Assembly (NCBI GenBank): GCA_022266195.1
Contig: WHVY01000001.1
Span: forward strand, 18,910,001-18,974,000
DNA from: Tetranychus cinnabarinus
Taxonomy: Eukaryota > Arthropoda > Arachnida > Trombidiformes > Tetranychidae
DNA: 64,000 nucleotides
Direction: 5' to 3'
Made by a program: the position numbers and the translations under genes. The first letter of the stretch is position 1. Every line of letters begins with the position of its first letter. This document shows, one piece after another, positions 1 to 11,857 of the stretch. Below the pieces are notes generated by a model. The model was given only the letters and a program-made list of their open reading frames with translations, was not told the origin of the DNA and made no database searches.

Positions 1-1207
1 ATTTTCTTAATACTTTTGCAAGAAAAACAAAGCTAACAAGTAACAATTTTGCGCTTCAAAATTTCAAAAACTGATCTTATGTATTAATTTTTTTAACGCA
101 GGTTATCGCATTTTATCAAAATCATCAAAGCTGGCTGTGATATGGATTTGCTTACAATGAACATTTCACAACCCCTTTGACGACTCGGAGGAATGCTCAA
201 GTAAACAAAATTAACCGATTTAACATGAAATACAAACCAATATTTCATCATAATTTCGAAAAAAAAGGAAAAGTTGTAAGTTGAAAAAGAGTCCCGCCAT
301 CATGATGTTCCCATTATATTCAAGGTGTCTTTTTTCTCTTTTTTGTTTCCCACAATAATCATCACAGTAAAGTACAGTATCTTTAAGTTAACATGAGAGC
401 ACAAAACAAATGGACATAAACCAATTTCCAGTCATTGAAAGTTGATTGATTATAAAAAAATAACAAAGTTATAAAATATAGCAAATAAGAGGCAAAAATA
501 ACGTTTGAATGTGTGTTTGTGTTGTTTGAATGATATTATATAGAGAGAGTGAGAGAAAGAGAGGGAGGGAGAGTAAAAGAAAGAGAAAAAGATAGAGATA
601 GAGAAATGTAAAAAAGAGAAGAAAGAGAAAATACAGTGATAGTGTGATAGATAGAGAGGGAAGAAAAGACCAGAATTACAGAAAAAAAGGAAAGAAAAGG
701 TTTTTGGATGAAAATAATTAGGAAAGGATGTCCTGGATGGATCCAAGATATAAATTTAGTCTCTCTTACCTTTACATCATAAGATGACCGTTGACATGAA
801 TTTTAAAATGATTGATATAAACACTATTATTCAATACAATTTACCTTTAAATTAACCAAAATAACCAGCACAATCAACAGCATGATGAGTCATGTTTGAA
901 TTAGCGCCAAAGACAAAGTAGTGAGATGTTAGTTAAATTAATTACAATTTGTTACATCTCACTACCCATGTCTTTCACACCAAAAAATCAAACGATAATA
1001 TATATAATATGAGTTGAAACCTGCAATTGATATTAAATAAACTATCACAACATCAAAAATAAGACTAGATATAATTTCTAATAACAATTGAATAATATAA
1101 AAAAATTAGTGAAAAAGTACACCAGGAAAAAAGAGAAAGATTAACAGTAAAACTGAAAGAGAAATGGCATAAGATTGAAAAAAGACAGAAAATGTAGAAA
1201 GAAGCGG

Positions 1208-1235
1208 ATTTATCATCCAACATTGGATGATAAAT
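1208..1235. repeat. Perfect 12-bp hairpin in left foldback arm
   Basis: ATTTATCATCCA at 1208-1219 is followed, after ACAT, by its exact reverse complement at 1224-1235. It lies in the diverged inner part of the left arm of the large foldback and has no counterpart in the right arm. Confidence 0.75.
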
Positions 1236-1463
1236 CTATCTTCAAGCTGGTTATCTGAGCAATATTACCCAAAACCAAAATGGAGGAGAAGTGCGCAGTG
1301 GCTTTCAACTCGCAGTTAAAAGTTTATCCATCCTTAGTTTTTGCTGCCTTTAGCTTATGCCGCCCTTTTTGTATTCCTCATCATTTTGAATTACTCCATC
1401 TTTGAAGAGACTCAGAGCCTCTTTCTCTTTTGTCTTTTTCTCATCGATAAATTTTCTTTCTTT

Positions 1464-1487
1464 TCATCATCATCATCATCATCATCA
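1464..1487 (+). repeat. TCA/CAT trinucleotide microsatellite
   Basis: About eight consecutive TCA units in the spacer of the foldback, followed by further scattered TCATTTTCATCA units to about 1512. In one frame it encodes a serine run; I treat that as incidental. Confidence 0.8.
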
Positions 1488-2790
1488 GCATCTTTTTCAT
1501 CATTTTCATCATGGAGCAAACTCTACTCTAAGCTTGAAATAAGCAAAAAGAAATGGGAAGAGAAACGAGAAAGTTTCTCTCTGCGCAAAGTTGAGTCTCT
1601 CCTCCATTTTGGTTTTGGTAATATTGCTCAGAGTTACAGTCTGCTGTTTCTGTCTTTTCTCCTGTCTTTTCCTGTCTTCAATCTTTATCTTTTGAACATT
1701 TCTCTTTCATTCAGTTTTACTGTTAATCTTTCTCTTTTTTCTGGTGTACTTTTCACTAATTTTTTTATATTATTCAATCGTTATTAGAAATTATATTTAG
1801 TCTTATTATTTATATTGTGATGGTTTTATTTATATCAATTCTAGATATTCAACTTGTATTATATATTATCGTTTGATTTTTTGGTGTGAAAGACATGGGT
1901 AGTGAGATGTAACAAATTGTAATTAATTTAACTAACATCTCACTACTTTGTCTTTGGCGCTAATTCAAACATGACTCATCATGCTGTTGATTGTGCTGGT
2001 TATTTTGGTTAATTTAAAGGTAAATTGTATTGAATAATAGTGTTTATATCAATCATTTTAAAATTCATGTCAACGGTCATCTTATGATGTAAAGGTAAGA
2101 GAGACTAAATTTATATCTTGGATCCATCCAGGACATCCTTTCCTAATTATTTTCATCCAAAAACCTTTTCTTTCCTTTTTTCTGTAATTCTGGTCTTTTC
2201 TTCCCTCTCTATCTATCACACTATCACTGTATTTCTCTTTCTTCTCTTTTTTACATTTCTCTATCTCTATCTTTTTCTCTTTCTTTTACTCTCCCTCCCT
2301 CTCTTTCTCTCACTCTCTCTATATAATATCATTCAAACAACACAAACACACATTCAAACGTTATTTTTGCCTCTTATTTGCTATATTTTATAACTTTGTT
2401 ATTTTTTTATAATCAATCAACTTTCAATGACTGGAAATTGGTTTATGTCCATTTGTTTTGTGCTCTCATGTTAACTTAAAGATACTGTACTTTACTGTGA
2501 TGATTATTGTGGGAAACAAAAAAGAGAAAAAAGACACCTTGAATATAATGGGAACATCATGATGGCGGGACTCTTTTTCAACTTACAACTTTTCCTTTTT
2601 TTCAAATTATGATGAAATATTGGTTTGTATTTCATGTTAAATCGGTTAATTTTGTTTACTTGAGCATTCCTCCGAGTCGTCAAAGGGGTTGTGAAATGTT
2701 CATTGTAAGCAAATCCATATCACAGCCAGCTTTGATGATTTTGATAAAATGCGATAACCTGCGTTAAAAAAATTAATATATAAGAATGGT

Positions 2791-4995
2791 CTTCTAAATG
2801 TCCAAACCCAAAAATTGATGCACGAGGTTTTACTATGAGGCTTGTAAGAAGCGATATTTGAAGCTGCGTATAGTCGAGAGCTTTACTTTTTGTAGCAAAA
2901 GTAAGAAGGGAAAGAAGGGAAGGAAAAGAGAAGATAAAAGATAGAAGAGAAAGAGAAAAAAAGAAAGGGAAAAAGAAAGAGAGGAAAAGGTTAAAAGAAA
3001 CAGAAAAAGTCAGTTATAGCAAAAAAAGCGAAATAACGTAATTATAAATCTGCTGTGTATGATATGTTGAGTTTCACCTACGAAAATTATTATCACTTAT
3101 TCCCTGTATCATTCTTATAATTTTTTCTTACAGTCCAAACACACCAACAAGCTTCCCATCTATATTGCACCGTATAATTTTGCTGTACTGTGTTAATCCT
3201 CTTGACATTTATTTGCGCAAATTTTTTTCATCTTTTGACAGATTCCGATCTTGTAACACATTTTTTATCATTTTCAGCGTAAAATATAATTGCTATGTTA
3301 AGTTGGTTGTCTTTCACTTAATTTCAAGCATAAAATATGACCAATTGCCGCAGACTTACCTTATGTAATTGGCTTTTCGTCTAATTGACTCTGGTTACCA
3401 CAACAGTTTTTACAAGAATCTGGGATTATTTTGGGTTCAATGTTTTCCAGTCTGGTCAAAGCACTCTCCGCATTGCATTGCTCACTTATTAGCATAACTT
3501 TTACTGGACTTTTGGGACTTTAGAAACAATTTAAATGAAACAAAATGAAGGCGAAAAGCTGGACATTTACTGAAGATTAACAAAAGGATGGATCCACCAA
3601 GTCTGCCTCGAGATTTAGGGATGTCCTTCCAAAGGCGATGTTTGCAAACACATTAAAAGAAGAGATTAACTCGAAAGTGGAACCATTTTATTTTTACCAG
3701 CTAATACTGATGTTAACGGGATGAGCTGGAAAAAGAAGGAGGATTCATTTGGAGAAAGGGTCAAAAAGGAAAGAGAAAAGATGCAAGAAAAGATGAGCAA
3801 AGATGAGGATAGATGATAAATAAATGTTGAAGATATCGTTAATAATGGTGATATTTTTTGCTGTGTATTTGTGACTCTATTGTGAATTAACAAAGGATTG
3901 CAAAGCTGAATTGAGGAGCAAATGAGTTTATATTGGACAAATTTTTGGGATACCTTAACTGGTAAATTGAATAAAAAGAGTTCAAGTTGAAAGATGAAGA
4001 TAAAGATGATGATGATGAAGTAGAATATGATTAAAGGCGAAAAAAATGGCAAGACTTGAAATAATGGATTGAAGGTAAAGAATTTCAATTCAAGTCTTAT
4101 CTAATATAGTGTTTGGGATTGACTATTGGGTGACAAAACGCAATAATAATAAGCATATGCTCATGTTCACTTTATGATTATCTAATGCAATGAATATATC
4201 TGGCAAATGAAAAAAGTGCCACTCTCATTTCAGCTCAATTTTTCCATTCAAAAAGTCAAACAACAAGAAAAGTAAAAAAAACTAAAAAATGTTAGTGACA
4301 ATCATATTGTAATGTGTTCAAGTCAACAGGCAAACTTCATTTCATGATTAAAATGGTTCATTGTAACCAACTTTAACTTATATTTCCTTGTTAACCACAT
4401 TTTTGCAAACCATTGGACAACAATTCAAGCTAATAATCAACTAACAGTCAAGTTTTATCCACCAATTGTTAATTACTTGGAAAGGGAAGAAAGATAAACA
4501 TATTTGTTACAAATTGTGTGATCAATGATAATTAGTTGTTAATCTAATTGTAACTTGTTATATTGGAATGTGATCTTAATATAATTTACAATTACAAGAC
4601 GATAGTTTAATTTGTTTATTTGCCTTTCAATTAAAGAGTGAAGAATCGTCAAAAATGCTATTCTGTTTTAATTGTTAATCAACAATCGCATTTCTATTAA
4701 CAATGCAATCAAATTATTCCAATAGAAGATATTATTGCTGTCATTTCTTCTCAATCAACTGTAAAATTATGTGAAAAGATCAACAACAAATTGTAAAATA
4801 ATCGTTATAGCGATTGGATTCAAGAAATAAAATGTTCAACAGTTATTCAAATTAACAAGTCAAGTTGTGTTTAAATTTTAGATACTTTAAACTAACTGGG
4901 AAAAGACGTTTGTCTCTCAAAGAGCATCGACATCAACCTGTTGAAACAAATTGGATGAAGTTTAAAAGTGTGAAAAATGAGAAGCTGATCAAGCC
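2791..4995. other. Non-coding stretch between foldback and SLC6 gene
   Basis: No supported gene. It holds a strongly purine-biased tract (about 2893-3010, mostly G and A on the plus strand) and one copy of a dispersed repeat (about 3795-4100, listed separately). The last ~700 bp before 4996 are AT-rich and presumably carry the promoter and 5' UTR of the transporter; no core element could be assigned with confidence. Confidence 0.6.
3795..4100 (+). repeat. Dispersed direct repeat, copy 1
   Basis: About 300 bp that recur in the same orientation at 11054-11388 with only scattered differences, starting near GATGAGGATAGATGATAAAT and ending near GAATTTCAATTCAA. No terminal inverted repeats and no coding capacity are visible. 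Copy 1 has a shorter GAT-type microsatellite near 4005-4020 than copy 2. Confidence 0.85.
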
Positions 4996-7900
4996 ATGGA
5001 TGATGATAACAGCTCAATTCAACCCAAATTAACTGTGAGTTTAAAGAAGGCGACCAAAAAATTGTTTAGTGTCTCAAAGCTTTCCTCAAACACAGTCAGG
5101 TCACAGTGTTTTCACCGTGATGATGATCAAGAGATTGACTGTGATACAAGGCACAGTGGAAAACTTGCTTCCCTCAGAATCGACCCGGTCGAGAATAAAC
5201 GAGAAGAGTGGGACAAAAAGATTGATTTCCTATTCTCGATCATTGGCTTCGCAGTTGATCTAGCAAATGTTTGGCGTTTTCCCTATTTATGTTATAAAAA
5301 TGGTGGTGGTGAGTAAAAAACTGAACAAACCAGCTTTTCCCATTAACCCAACAACCCAAAACCAACACCTAGATTAACTTAATGAACAGTAAAACACGTA
5401 ATCTGGCAAATTTGATATTAGCTTTTAATAGATCCTAATCCATAATAGCCTTTATCAATCCTTAATGGTTTTATTCAGTGATCATCCCATAAGTTGGATC
5501 TAGAAAGAGATGAGAATCAATGAAATTATTTTCTTTTCAGGAGTATTTTTGATTCCATATACCTTGATGCTACTTTTTGGAGCTTTACCACTTTTTTTCT
5601 TGGAGTTATCATTGGGACAATTTGCTAAATCAGGTCCAATAAATGTATGGGATAAAATGTATCCAGCTGCAAAGGGTGTCGGCTATTGTGCCGTCCTTAT
5701 CTCGTGGTATGTTTCATTTTATTATAATGTAATCATTGGTTGGACTATATATTACATTATAGTAACATTGACTTCAGGTTTGTCTCAAACGCCATTACCT
5801 TAAGGATTGTGCCAATCAGCTCTTTATTAATCGTAATTTTGTCTTATTTTGCCTTTACTCGAAAAATTTGGACAACCATTTGTAAACAGGAGATTTGCTT
5901 CCCTGGCAGCATTGTGATAACGAGTGGAATACGAAGGGTTGTTTCGCTGTGAATAATTTAATAAATTGTAAAAATTGCACCAACATAACGTCACAAAATT
6001 TATCAACTTCAGCACAAGAATTCTTTGAGTAAGATTTTTCATTCAATTGACAAACTTATTGTAAACCGATTCAAGAAGATCCAAACAATTGACTTTTGTT
6101 TTCCATCTTAATACATTGAGGTGCACTCTTGATTCTTGATAGGCCTGAATCATTTTCCTAGAATAATTAACTTACTATTGATTTTTTTAATAATGGTTAT
6201 GGGAAGATATTTTACCTTAATAATAAACAGATAAATTGGTTTACTGAGATACCATCCATCATCATTTGGTGTTAACAGAGAGTTAAAATATATTGCTTGG
6301 GTCGCAAGAAAAATAATTTGTAATTACCTTTCAGTCAAAAGATCAGCATTTATCAAGATAATCAAGCATATGATTGAAATAACATTGAATATTAATCCAT
6401 CACAGAATAAATGAAGTAAACATGAGTTTATTAAAAAAAGTCCAACAAAACAAATTGCTCTCTAATCAAATTAATTTGCTAATAACACTTTAAGAGATCA
6501 TTCACTTTCATACGCTTCCATTTTGATAGGTTTTATTTTCACTTGCCTTTCAAAAGATTGAAGATATCGATGATTCAAAAACGGAAAATATTCAATATGA
6601 AGAGTAAATCCGAACAGTTACACTCGTTGTGTACTGCGGTTACGGCATGATCGACCGTACACAAAATAGCCAGAGTTTACTCATGAAAATTGAATAACAG
6701 GTTACAGAACAAAATTTTAAATTAACAAGAATAATTTTTGAAAATTAGTTTCGATTTGTGATATTAAGCTGGGTTTTTGAGCGTTCAATGAAACACTTTG
6801 CTTTTTCCTTTGAAATTATTTTGGTTTATTTTGTGTTACTGTTTTTGAAGTTGTTCAGATTTTGTTGTTAAATGTTTCCAAATCTCATTCTTACAATGTT
6901 ACATTGTCACTTACATTGTTAGTTCTATTTGGCTATTCTCTTGGTGTTCAGATAAAATTATTCAGTCTTTTTGTTTCTGAGTTGTTTTTACTTGGATTTA
7001 GTTGAATTTACTTCTTTCTCCAGTTTTTATGTTTCAGTTTTGTCTGGAAACATCTTCACAAAATAACTAAACTTACCTTAGATGTTTAAGATGCAGTTAA
7101 ATTAAACTATTTGATGAAATAATTAGTTGCACAAAGTATTGAAATGTAAATTAAAACATTAAGAAATGAGAATCAAATTAATTTAACGAAAAATCAGTCA
7201 ATTGTTTGGGCTTGAAGATGAAACTAATAGATGGCGTAATTTGTTTCTACGCCATCTATTGTAGGCAATTAATGAATAACGAAAACTGTTTTATTTTTGT
7301 TTTGTTTTTTTAGGCACAAATTATTACAAATTGATGCATCTAGCGGTTTTAGTGACCTCGGTGCTTTAAGACCTGAACTGGTCGGTTGTGTTTTTCTCAC
7401 TTTTATTTTACTCTATTTTTCCCTGTTTAAAGGAGTTAAATCTTCCGGCAAAGTAAGTAGATTTCTTGTCAATATCTAAAGTTCAATTGATATATTTTGA
7501 TTTTAATCGTTTCTTTTTAGGTCGTATGGGTCACTGCCACAGCACCCTATGTCATACTTACAATCTTGTTAATAAGAGGAGTATTCCTACCTGGAGCAGG
7601 TTTGTAAGCTTATTGAAATATCTTATCCGTTGGAGTTGAATTGTTTTTGTGCATCTAATATTGAAATATGCTTTTTTGATAATTTACTATCAGGGATGGG
7701 AATCTCCTACTATTTAAGTCCAAGACTTGAAAAACTTCAACATCCTGGAGTTTGGACTGATGCTGCTGTTCAAGTCTTTTACTCAATTGGTGTTGGTTTT
7801 GGAGTTCATCTTACCTATGCATCATTCAATAAGTTTAACAACAATTGTTACCGGTGAGGCAAATTTTACCGTTGCTCCAACATCCAACAATCCTTCCTTT

Positions 7901-9233
7901 GATTGTATCTTAGCCTATCTTAATCTGTCTAAACTTGACTTTTCAGAGATGCTCTTCTAACGGCCTGTATAAATTCCTGCACATCATTTTACTCTGGTTT
8001 CGTCATTTTTATTTACCTTGGTTATATGGCTCAAGGTTTACAAGCTGATATTTCAACTGTTGCTAAAGAGGGTTATGGTTTGGTCTTTCAAGTTTATCCT
8101 GAAGCAATTTCAACCTTACCTTTGGCTAAATTCTGGTCCATCCTTTTTTTTGTTATGCTAGTTACTCTTGGTCTTGATTCAGCGGTAAGCTACCGTTTTG
8201 GCTCTCGTATAATCCAACCTTTTACTGTCTTGTCATTGTAAAAGCGTCCATTCAATTGTTTTTACAAAGACAATTATTGACAATTAGTAATTTGTATTTA
8301 AAGCCTTGTCTATTCCTTTGTGGTAGCTTTAAGTTAGGCTTAAACTAAGCGATTTATGTAATTCTCAACTAATCTGGAACTTATCTCTTTCCTCTCTTTC
8401 TCTCTCTAATCTACAGATGGGGGGCTTAGAAGCTGTAATTACTGGGATTATCGATGAATGGAAGATTAAAAGCATAAGCCGAGAAGCATTAACAGCGCTT
8501 GTTTTAACCAGCTCATTCTTGGTTTCTCTAATCAATTGTACTCAAGTGAGATAACAAATTGAAGCTTTTAATTTTAAATAATAATGAATAACATTTTGAT
8601 TCTTATTTGATTTCAAAGGGAGCAGGATACACAATGGTATGGTTTGACAGTTATGCAGCAGCAGTCTCCTTATTATGTTCAGCCTTATTTGAAGCTTTGG
8701 CGCTAGTTTATGGATATGGTAGGTGGTTGACCTTTTTGTTGCACCATTTAATGATCTTCAATGATTTTCATTTCAGGTATTGATCGTTTCATGCTCGATA
8801 TTGAGTCAATGCTTGGCTTTAGACCATCAGCTTTTTGGCTAATTTGCTGGAAATACATTTCGCCATTATTTCTTGTTGTGAGTGATTACACTGTTAATGG
8901 TTACGCTTTTAATTATTCCAGTTCAACTCTAATTCATTTTGATATTTTTGTTTCATAGACTATCATTATACTTTCGGTTACAAAACCTGAGCCCATTACA
9001 TTCTTGAACTATACGTTTCCTTACGAAGCTAATGTTCTTGGATGGATATTTGGACTCTCCTCTGTATTTCCGATTCCACTTTTTGGCCTTTTTTATCTTC
9101 TTAAAAATTGTTTATTCAAACGCAATGAGATAGGTAAGTTAAATCTAATTACAAGGGAAATTTTTCTAATCAACATTTTTCCATTGCAGGAAGCAGAGAG
9201 GTTAGCGATCGAGAAGTGATTGCTTGTGTCTAG
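4996..9233 (+). CDS. SLC6 sodium-dependent monoamine transporter (dopamine/octopamine-type)
   Basis: Twelve exons: 4996-5308, 5541-5777, 5890-6028, 7314-7452, 7521-7599, 7694-7853, 7947-8184, 8417-8545, 8619-8718, 8777-8877, 8959-9133, 9190-9233. All phases join and give 617 aa, normal for SLC6. These plasma-membrane proteins take up amines by Na+/Cl- cotransport through 12 membrane helices. TM1 reads GFAVDLANVWRFPYLCYKNGGG-like; Asp88 is the amine-binding aspartate typical of monoamine carriers. The second extracellular loop has the LPWxHCDNEWNT pattern plus an NCTNIT glycosylation sequon. TM8 has LGLDSAMGGLEAVITG, closest in memory to dopamine/octopamine transporters rather than serotonin ones (LDST). 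The C-terminal tail after TM12 is very short. Intron 3 (6029-7313) is unusually long. AATAAA lies at 9261. The exact amine substrate is not settled. Confidence 0.93.
7226..7260. repeat. Perfect 13-bp hairpin in SLC6 intron 3
   Basis: AATAGATGGCGTA (7226-7238) is followed after nine bases by its exact complement TACGCCATCTATT (7248-7260), about 55 bp before the exon 4 acceptor. Function unknown. Confidence 0.8.
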
Positions 9234-9354
9234 ATTAGGTGAATAGCGAGAAAAATTCAGAATAAAATACATTAGTTATTTATATGGCTGATTATGATTT
9301 CCAGAATGTGGTAAAAGTACGTAACAAAGGTTAACATAAAACATAAACACACCG

Positions 9355-9745
9355 TTAATCGCTAGCAGCATCATGATCTTTAAAGCAACATGAATCAAAA
9401 ACAATGCCTAATATGACTGAATTAGTATATGAAGGAGTTAAAAATCCAAATCCCATGTCTCTGGGGATAACTGTTCCTGAATATTCAAGATTAACAACTG
9501 CTACACTGACGGACTTGACCGATCCTAGAGTTTTGTGGATAATTGGATAAGCTTTGGCTGAAATACATTTTGCCAAGTTGGCTGCTGGAAGGGCCGAGAA
9601 AATGTAATCAACTGAAATTGGTTTGATTGAAGTAGAATTGGAAACATGTAAGACGGCACTTCCATCATCTTTAAACATAATATGATCAACTTTATGACCT
9701 AACTGAATGTCGATGTTTGACTCTTTAATTAAATTTGAATAAAGT
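9355..9745 (-). pseudogene. Protoporphyrinogen oxidase-like exon, probable relic
   Basis: The minus strand is open for about 129 codons from an acceptor-like CTTAAAG at 9746 down to a TAA at 9355-9357. It contains DYIFSALPAANLAK, SVAVVNLEYSG, DMGFGFLTPSY and LGIVFDSCCF, an order I recognise from the FAD-domain part of protoporphyrinogen IX oxidase (penultimate heme-synthesis enzyme, mitochondrial inner membrane). The family is about 480 aa. The N-terminal GxGxxG dinucleotide-binding exon and the C-terminal ~120 residues are not visible on either side. The transporter's stop lies only 120 bp downstream on the opposite strand, leaving no room for the missing C-terminus. I infer a truncated relic; one in-frame exon of a gene with very distant introns is less likely. 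Confidence 0.7.
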
Positions 9746-11857
9746 CTTTAAGGTAACAAAAAATATTAAAGACAATTCTTTAAACTGACCATTTATACAC
9801 CATTATTTGGAAACCATAATTTTGTGATAATTTACAAAATGTAACTCTGATTTGCCTTTTCAATTTGAAACTGACTTCTTTTTCAGCTCCATTTTGCTTT
9901 GTGAAACAAAATCAACCTTTAACGTTTTGATTATTGTCAATATAAGTAAAATTGGCCCATTAAAAAGACAAGCATGTTTTTATCGATTTGTGTTTCCTTC
10001 AAGTTCCAATATTGTGAGACATTTTTGCCAAAGTAAGATAAGTTTTAAAGCTATACTCAACAATTTGACTGACTAATAGCATGTTCAACTAAATAGCCTA
10101 ACTTCAAATTAACATTCATGCCATTTTTGCAACAAGCCATAAAGCTCAGCAGTCTATTTTTTTTGGCAATTTTCAGTCCTTTTTTTCGTGTTTATGTATG
10201 TAATTACCGGTTTTGCTCAGTTGGTTAAGCTTTCAAGCTGACCAGAAAATATTTAACTTTTGAAAAGCAAAAGATCAGCAAAGTTAACCAACGGACTTTA
10301 GTTGATACATAAATGTCTGTAGATCATTATGAACTTGACTAAATTGTGTAGCGGACTATTTTGTGCTGTAAGTTGCAATTGAATACATTTTACATAAATC
10401 TGTGTTGGCAAAACGTCCAGCAAAGTAACCCTGTGATCTAATGAACTTATGGCTTGTAATGTATTCATCTTTACCATATCTAATTGTATTACTTGTGCTA
10501 TAAAACTGCTTAATTCAATCCAGTTAATTGGAAATTTGAAGTCGACATTCACTTTAACTGAAACTCATTTTTACCAGTTGGTTAGCTCTGAAGTGACATT
10601 ATCAGGTTGCTTGAAGATTGAACGATATTTAACCAAATTATACGTGGCTTGAGATGTAAGATTTGCCAATAAAAATGAAATCAATGAACAGAATTACATT
10701 AATGAACATTAATTTAAAAGCTGAATTTTGATGTATTAGCCTTTGAGATTAGCTTGACTTAAAACATCAAAACATCAAATTAGCTAATAACTGATCGATT
10801 GCTATCAAGACTTTTTATTGTGTTGATATGAAACTCAATGACTTTTAATATATTTCAAAGGTTTATATCAATAGTTGTATGAAAAATTGAAAGTAAATTG
10901 TTGGGTAATTTTCACACAAATGATATCTTTATGATGATTGTTAATACATTAAATTGCGGAACCAATTGAACAACTTGAAATTTCAAGCTTTATAATGCAG
11001 ATGCAGTGACAATAGGATAGGTGCAAGTTTAAGAGTCCAAGAGTTGAGGAAATATGAGGAAAGATGAGGATAGATGATAAATAAATGTTGAAGATATCGT
11101 TAATAATGGTGATATTTTTTGCTGTGTATTTGTGACTCTATTGTGAATTAACAAAGGATTGCAAAGCTGAATTGAGGAGCAAATGAGTTTATATTGGACA
11201 AATTTTTGGGATACCTTAACTGGTAAATTGAATAAAAAGAGTTCAAGTTGAAAGATGAAGATAAAGACGATGATAATAATAATAATGATATTGATGATGA
11301 CAATGATGAAGTAGAATATCATTAAAGAAAAAAAGACAAGACTTGAAATAATAGATTGAAGGTAAAGAATTTCAATTCAACTCTGATCGCTTGCATTAAG
11401 GCAAAGTCTTCAGCTATTTAGCACAAAAAAAAATCAATAGTTAGCCACAAAACACATTGTTGTTTAGTCTAAAATAGACTTTAGTTTCACCTAATTTTCT
11501 GATTGAACTACTTATTAGATAAAAACTAGGAAAAGGGGAGTTTGAAAATATATCAATTATATAAGTGACAAAATTAATAACATTAAAAATTATTTTTTAA
11601 AGGTGCAAGCATAGTAACAAAGCTTACAAAAAGATAAGATGCAAAGAGACTAGAATATTTAATTTTAGCGCTTAGTGTTGGGCTTCTTGTAACCAAGCAA
11701 CCAGTTTTTATTAAGTTTTGCTTCGGTTTTTTTCATCTGATTACTTCTGTATTTGTTTGTAATTGTGTTTACTTTTGTTTATCTTACCTTTGCTTCGGCC
11801 TTTTGTTACCTGTGCTTTTGGAAGGAATTTAATTTTTCTATGTGTTCGGGTTAAATC
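9746..11857. other. Non-coding stretch between PPOX relic and INTS4
   Basis: No convincing exon on either strand. Open frames of 70-85 codons here (for example 10298-10552 on the minus strand) match no family I know and lack splice or start support. The second copy of the dispersed repeat lies at 11054-11388. The ~450 bp before 11858 probably hold the INTS4 promoter and 5' UTR. Confidence 0.6.
11054..11388 (+). repeat. Dispersed direct repeat, copy 2
   Basis: Same sequence and orientation as 3795-4100. It differs mainly by an expanded GAT/AAT microsatellite near 11269-11310. No obvious target-site duplication. Confidence 0.85.

Larger units (their letters stand above)
75..2790. repeat. Large foldback (inverted repeat) with ~1.2 kb arms
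   Basis: The sequence from about 75 to 1290 is the reverse complement of about 1597 to 2790. Outer ends match through the motif ATTAATTTTTTTAACGCAGG and its complement at 2761-2781. From the outer edge to roughly 1155 (left) and 1700 (right) the arms look almost identical by eye, with single-base and homopolymer differences. The innermost ~130 bp have diverged and the left arm carries an extra small hairpin. The spacer, about 1290-1597, holds a TCA trinucleotide run near 1464-1486. Long open frames inside it are low-complexity translations of pyrimidine runs, and I see no transposase. It may be a foldback/MITE-like element, a palindromic duplication, a hairpin-RNA locus or an assembly artefact. 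Confidence 0.9.

Noticed and set aside
450..746. Matching open frames in the two foldback arms (450-746 minus, 2118-2393 plus)
   Set aside because: They are the same sequence in inverted copies, from a polypyrimidine tract, and differ by a frameshift in a homopolymer; not coding.
1341..1787. 148-codon open frame in the foldback centre
   Set aside because: Low-complexity Ser/Phe/Leu translation of microsatellite and pyrimidine runs crossing the spacer and right arm; no domain or splice support.
3666..4088. Open frame on the minus strand overlapping dispersed repeat copy 1
   Set aside because: Its partner in copy 2 ends differently and the composition is Phe/Ile-rich; a by-product of AT-rich repeat DNA.
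10298..10552. 84-codon minus-strand frame considered as a missing PPOX exon
   Set aside because: No PPOX motif (no GxGxxG, no FKGG-like segment) and no convincing splice sites.
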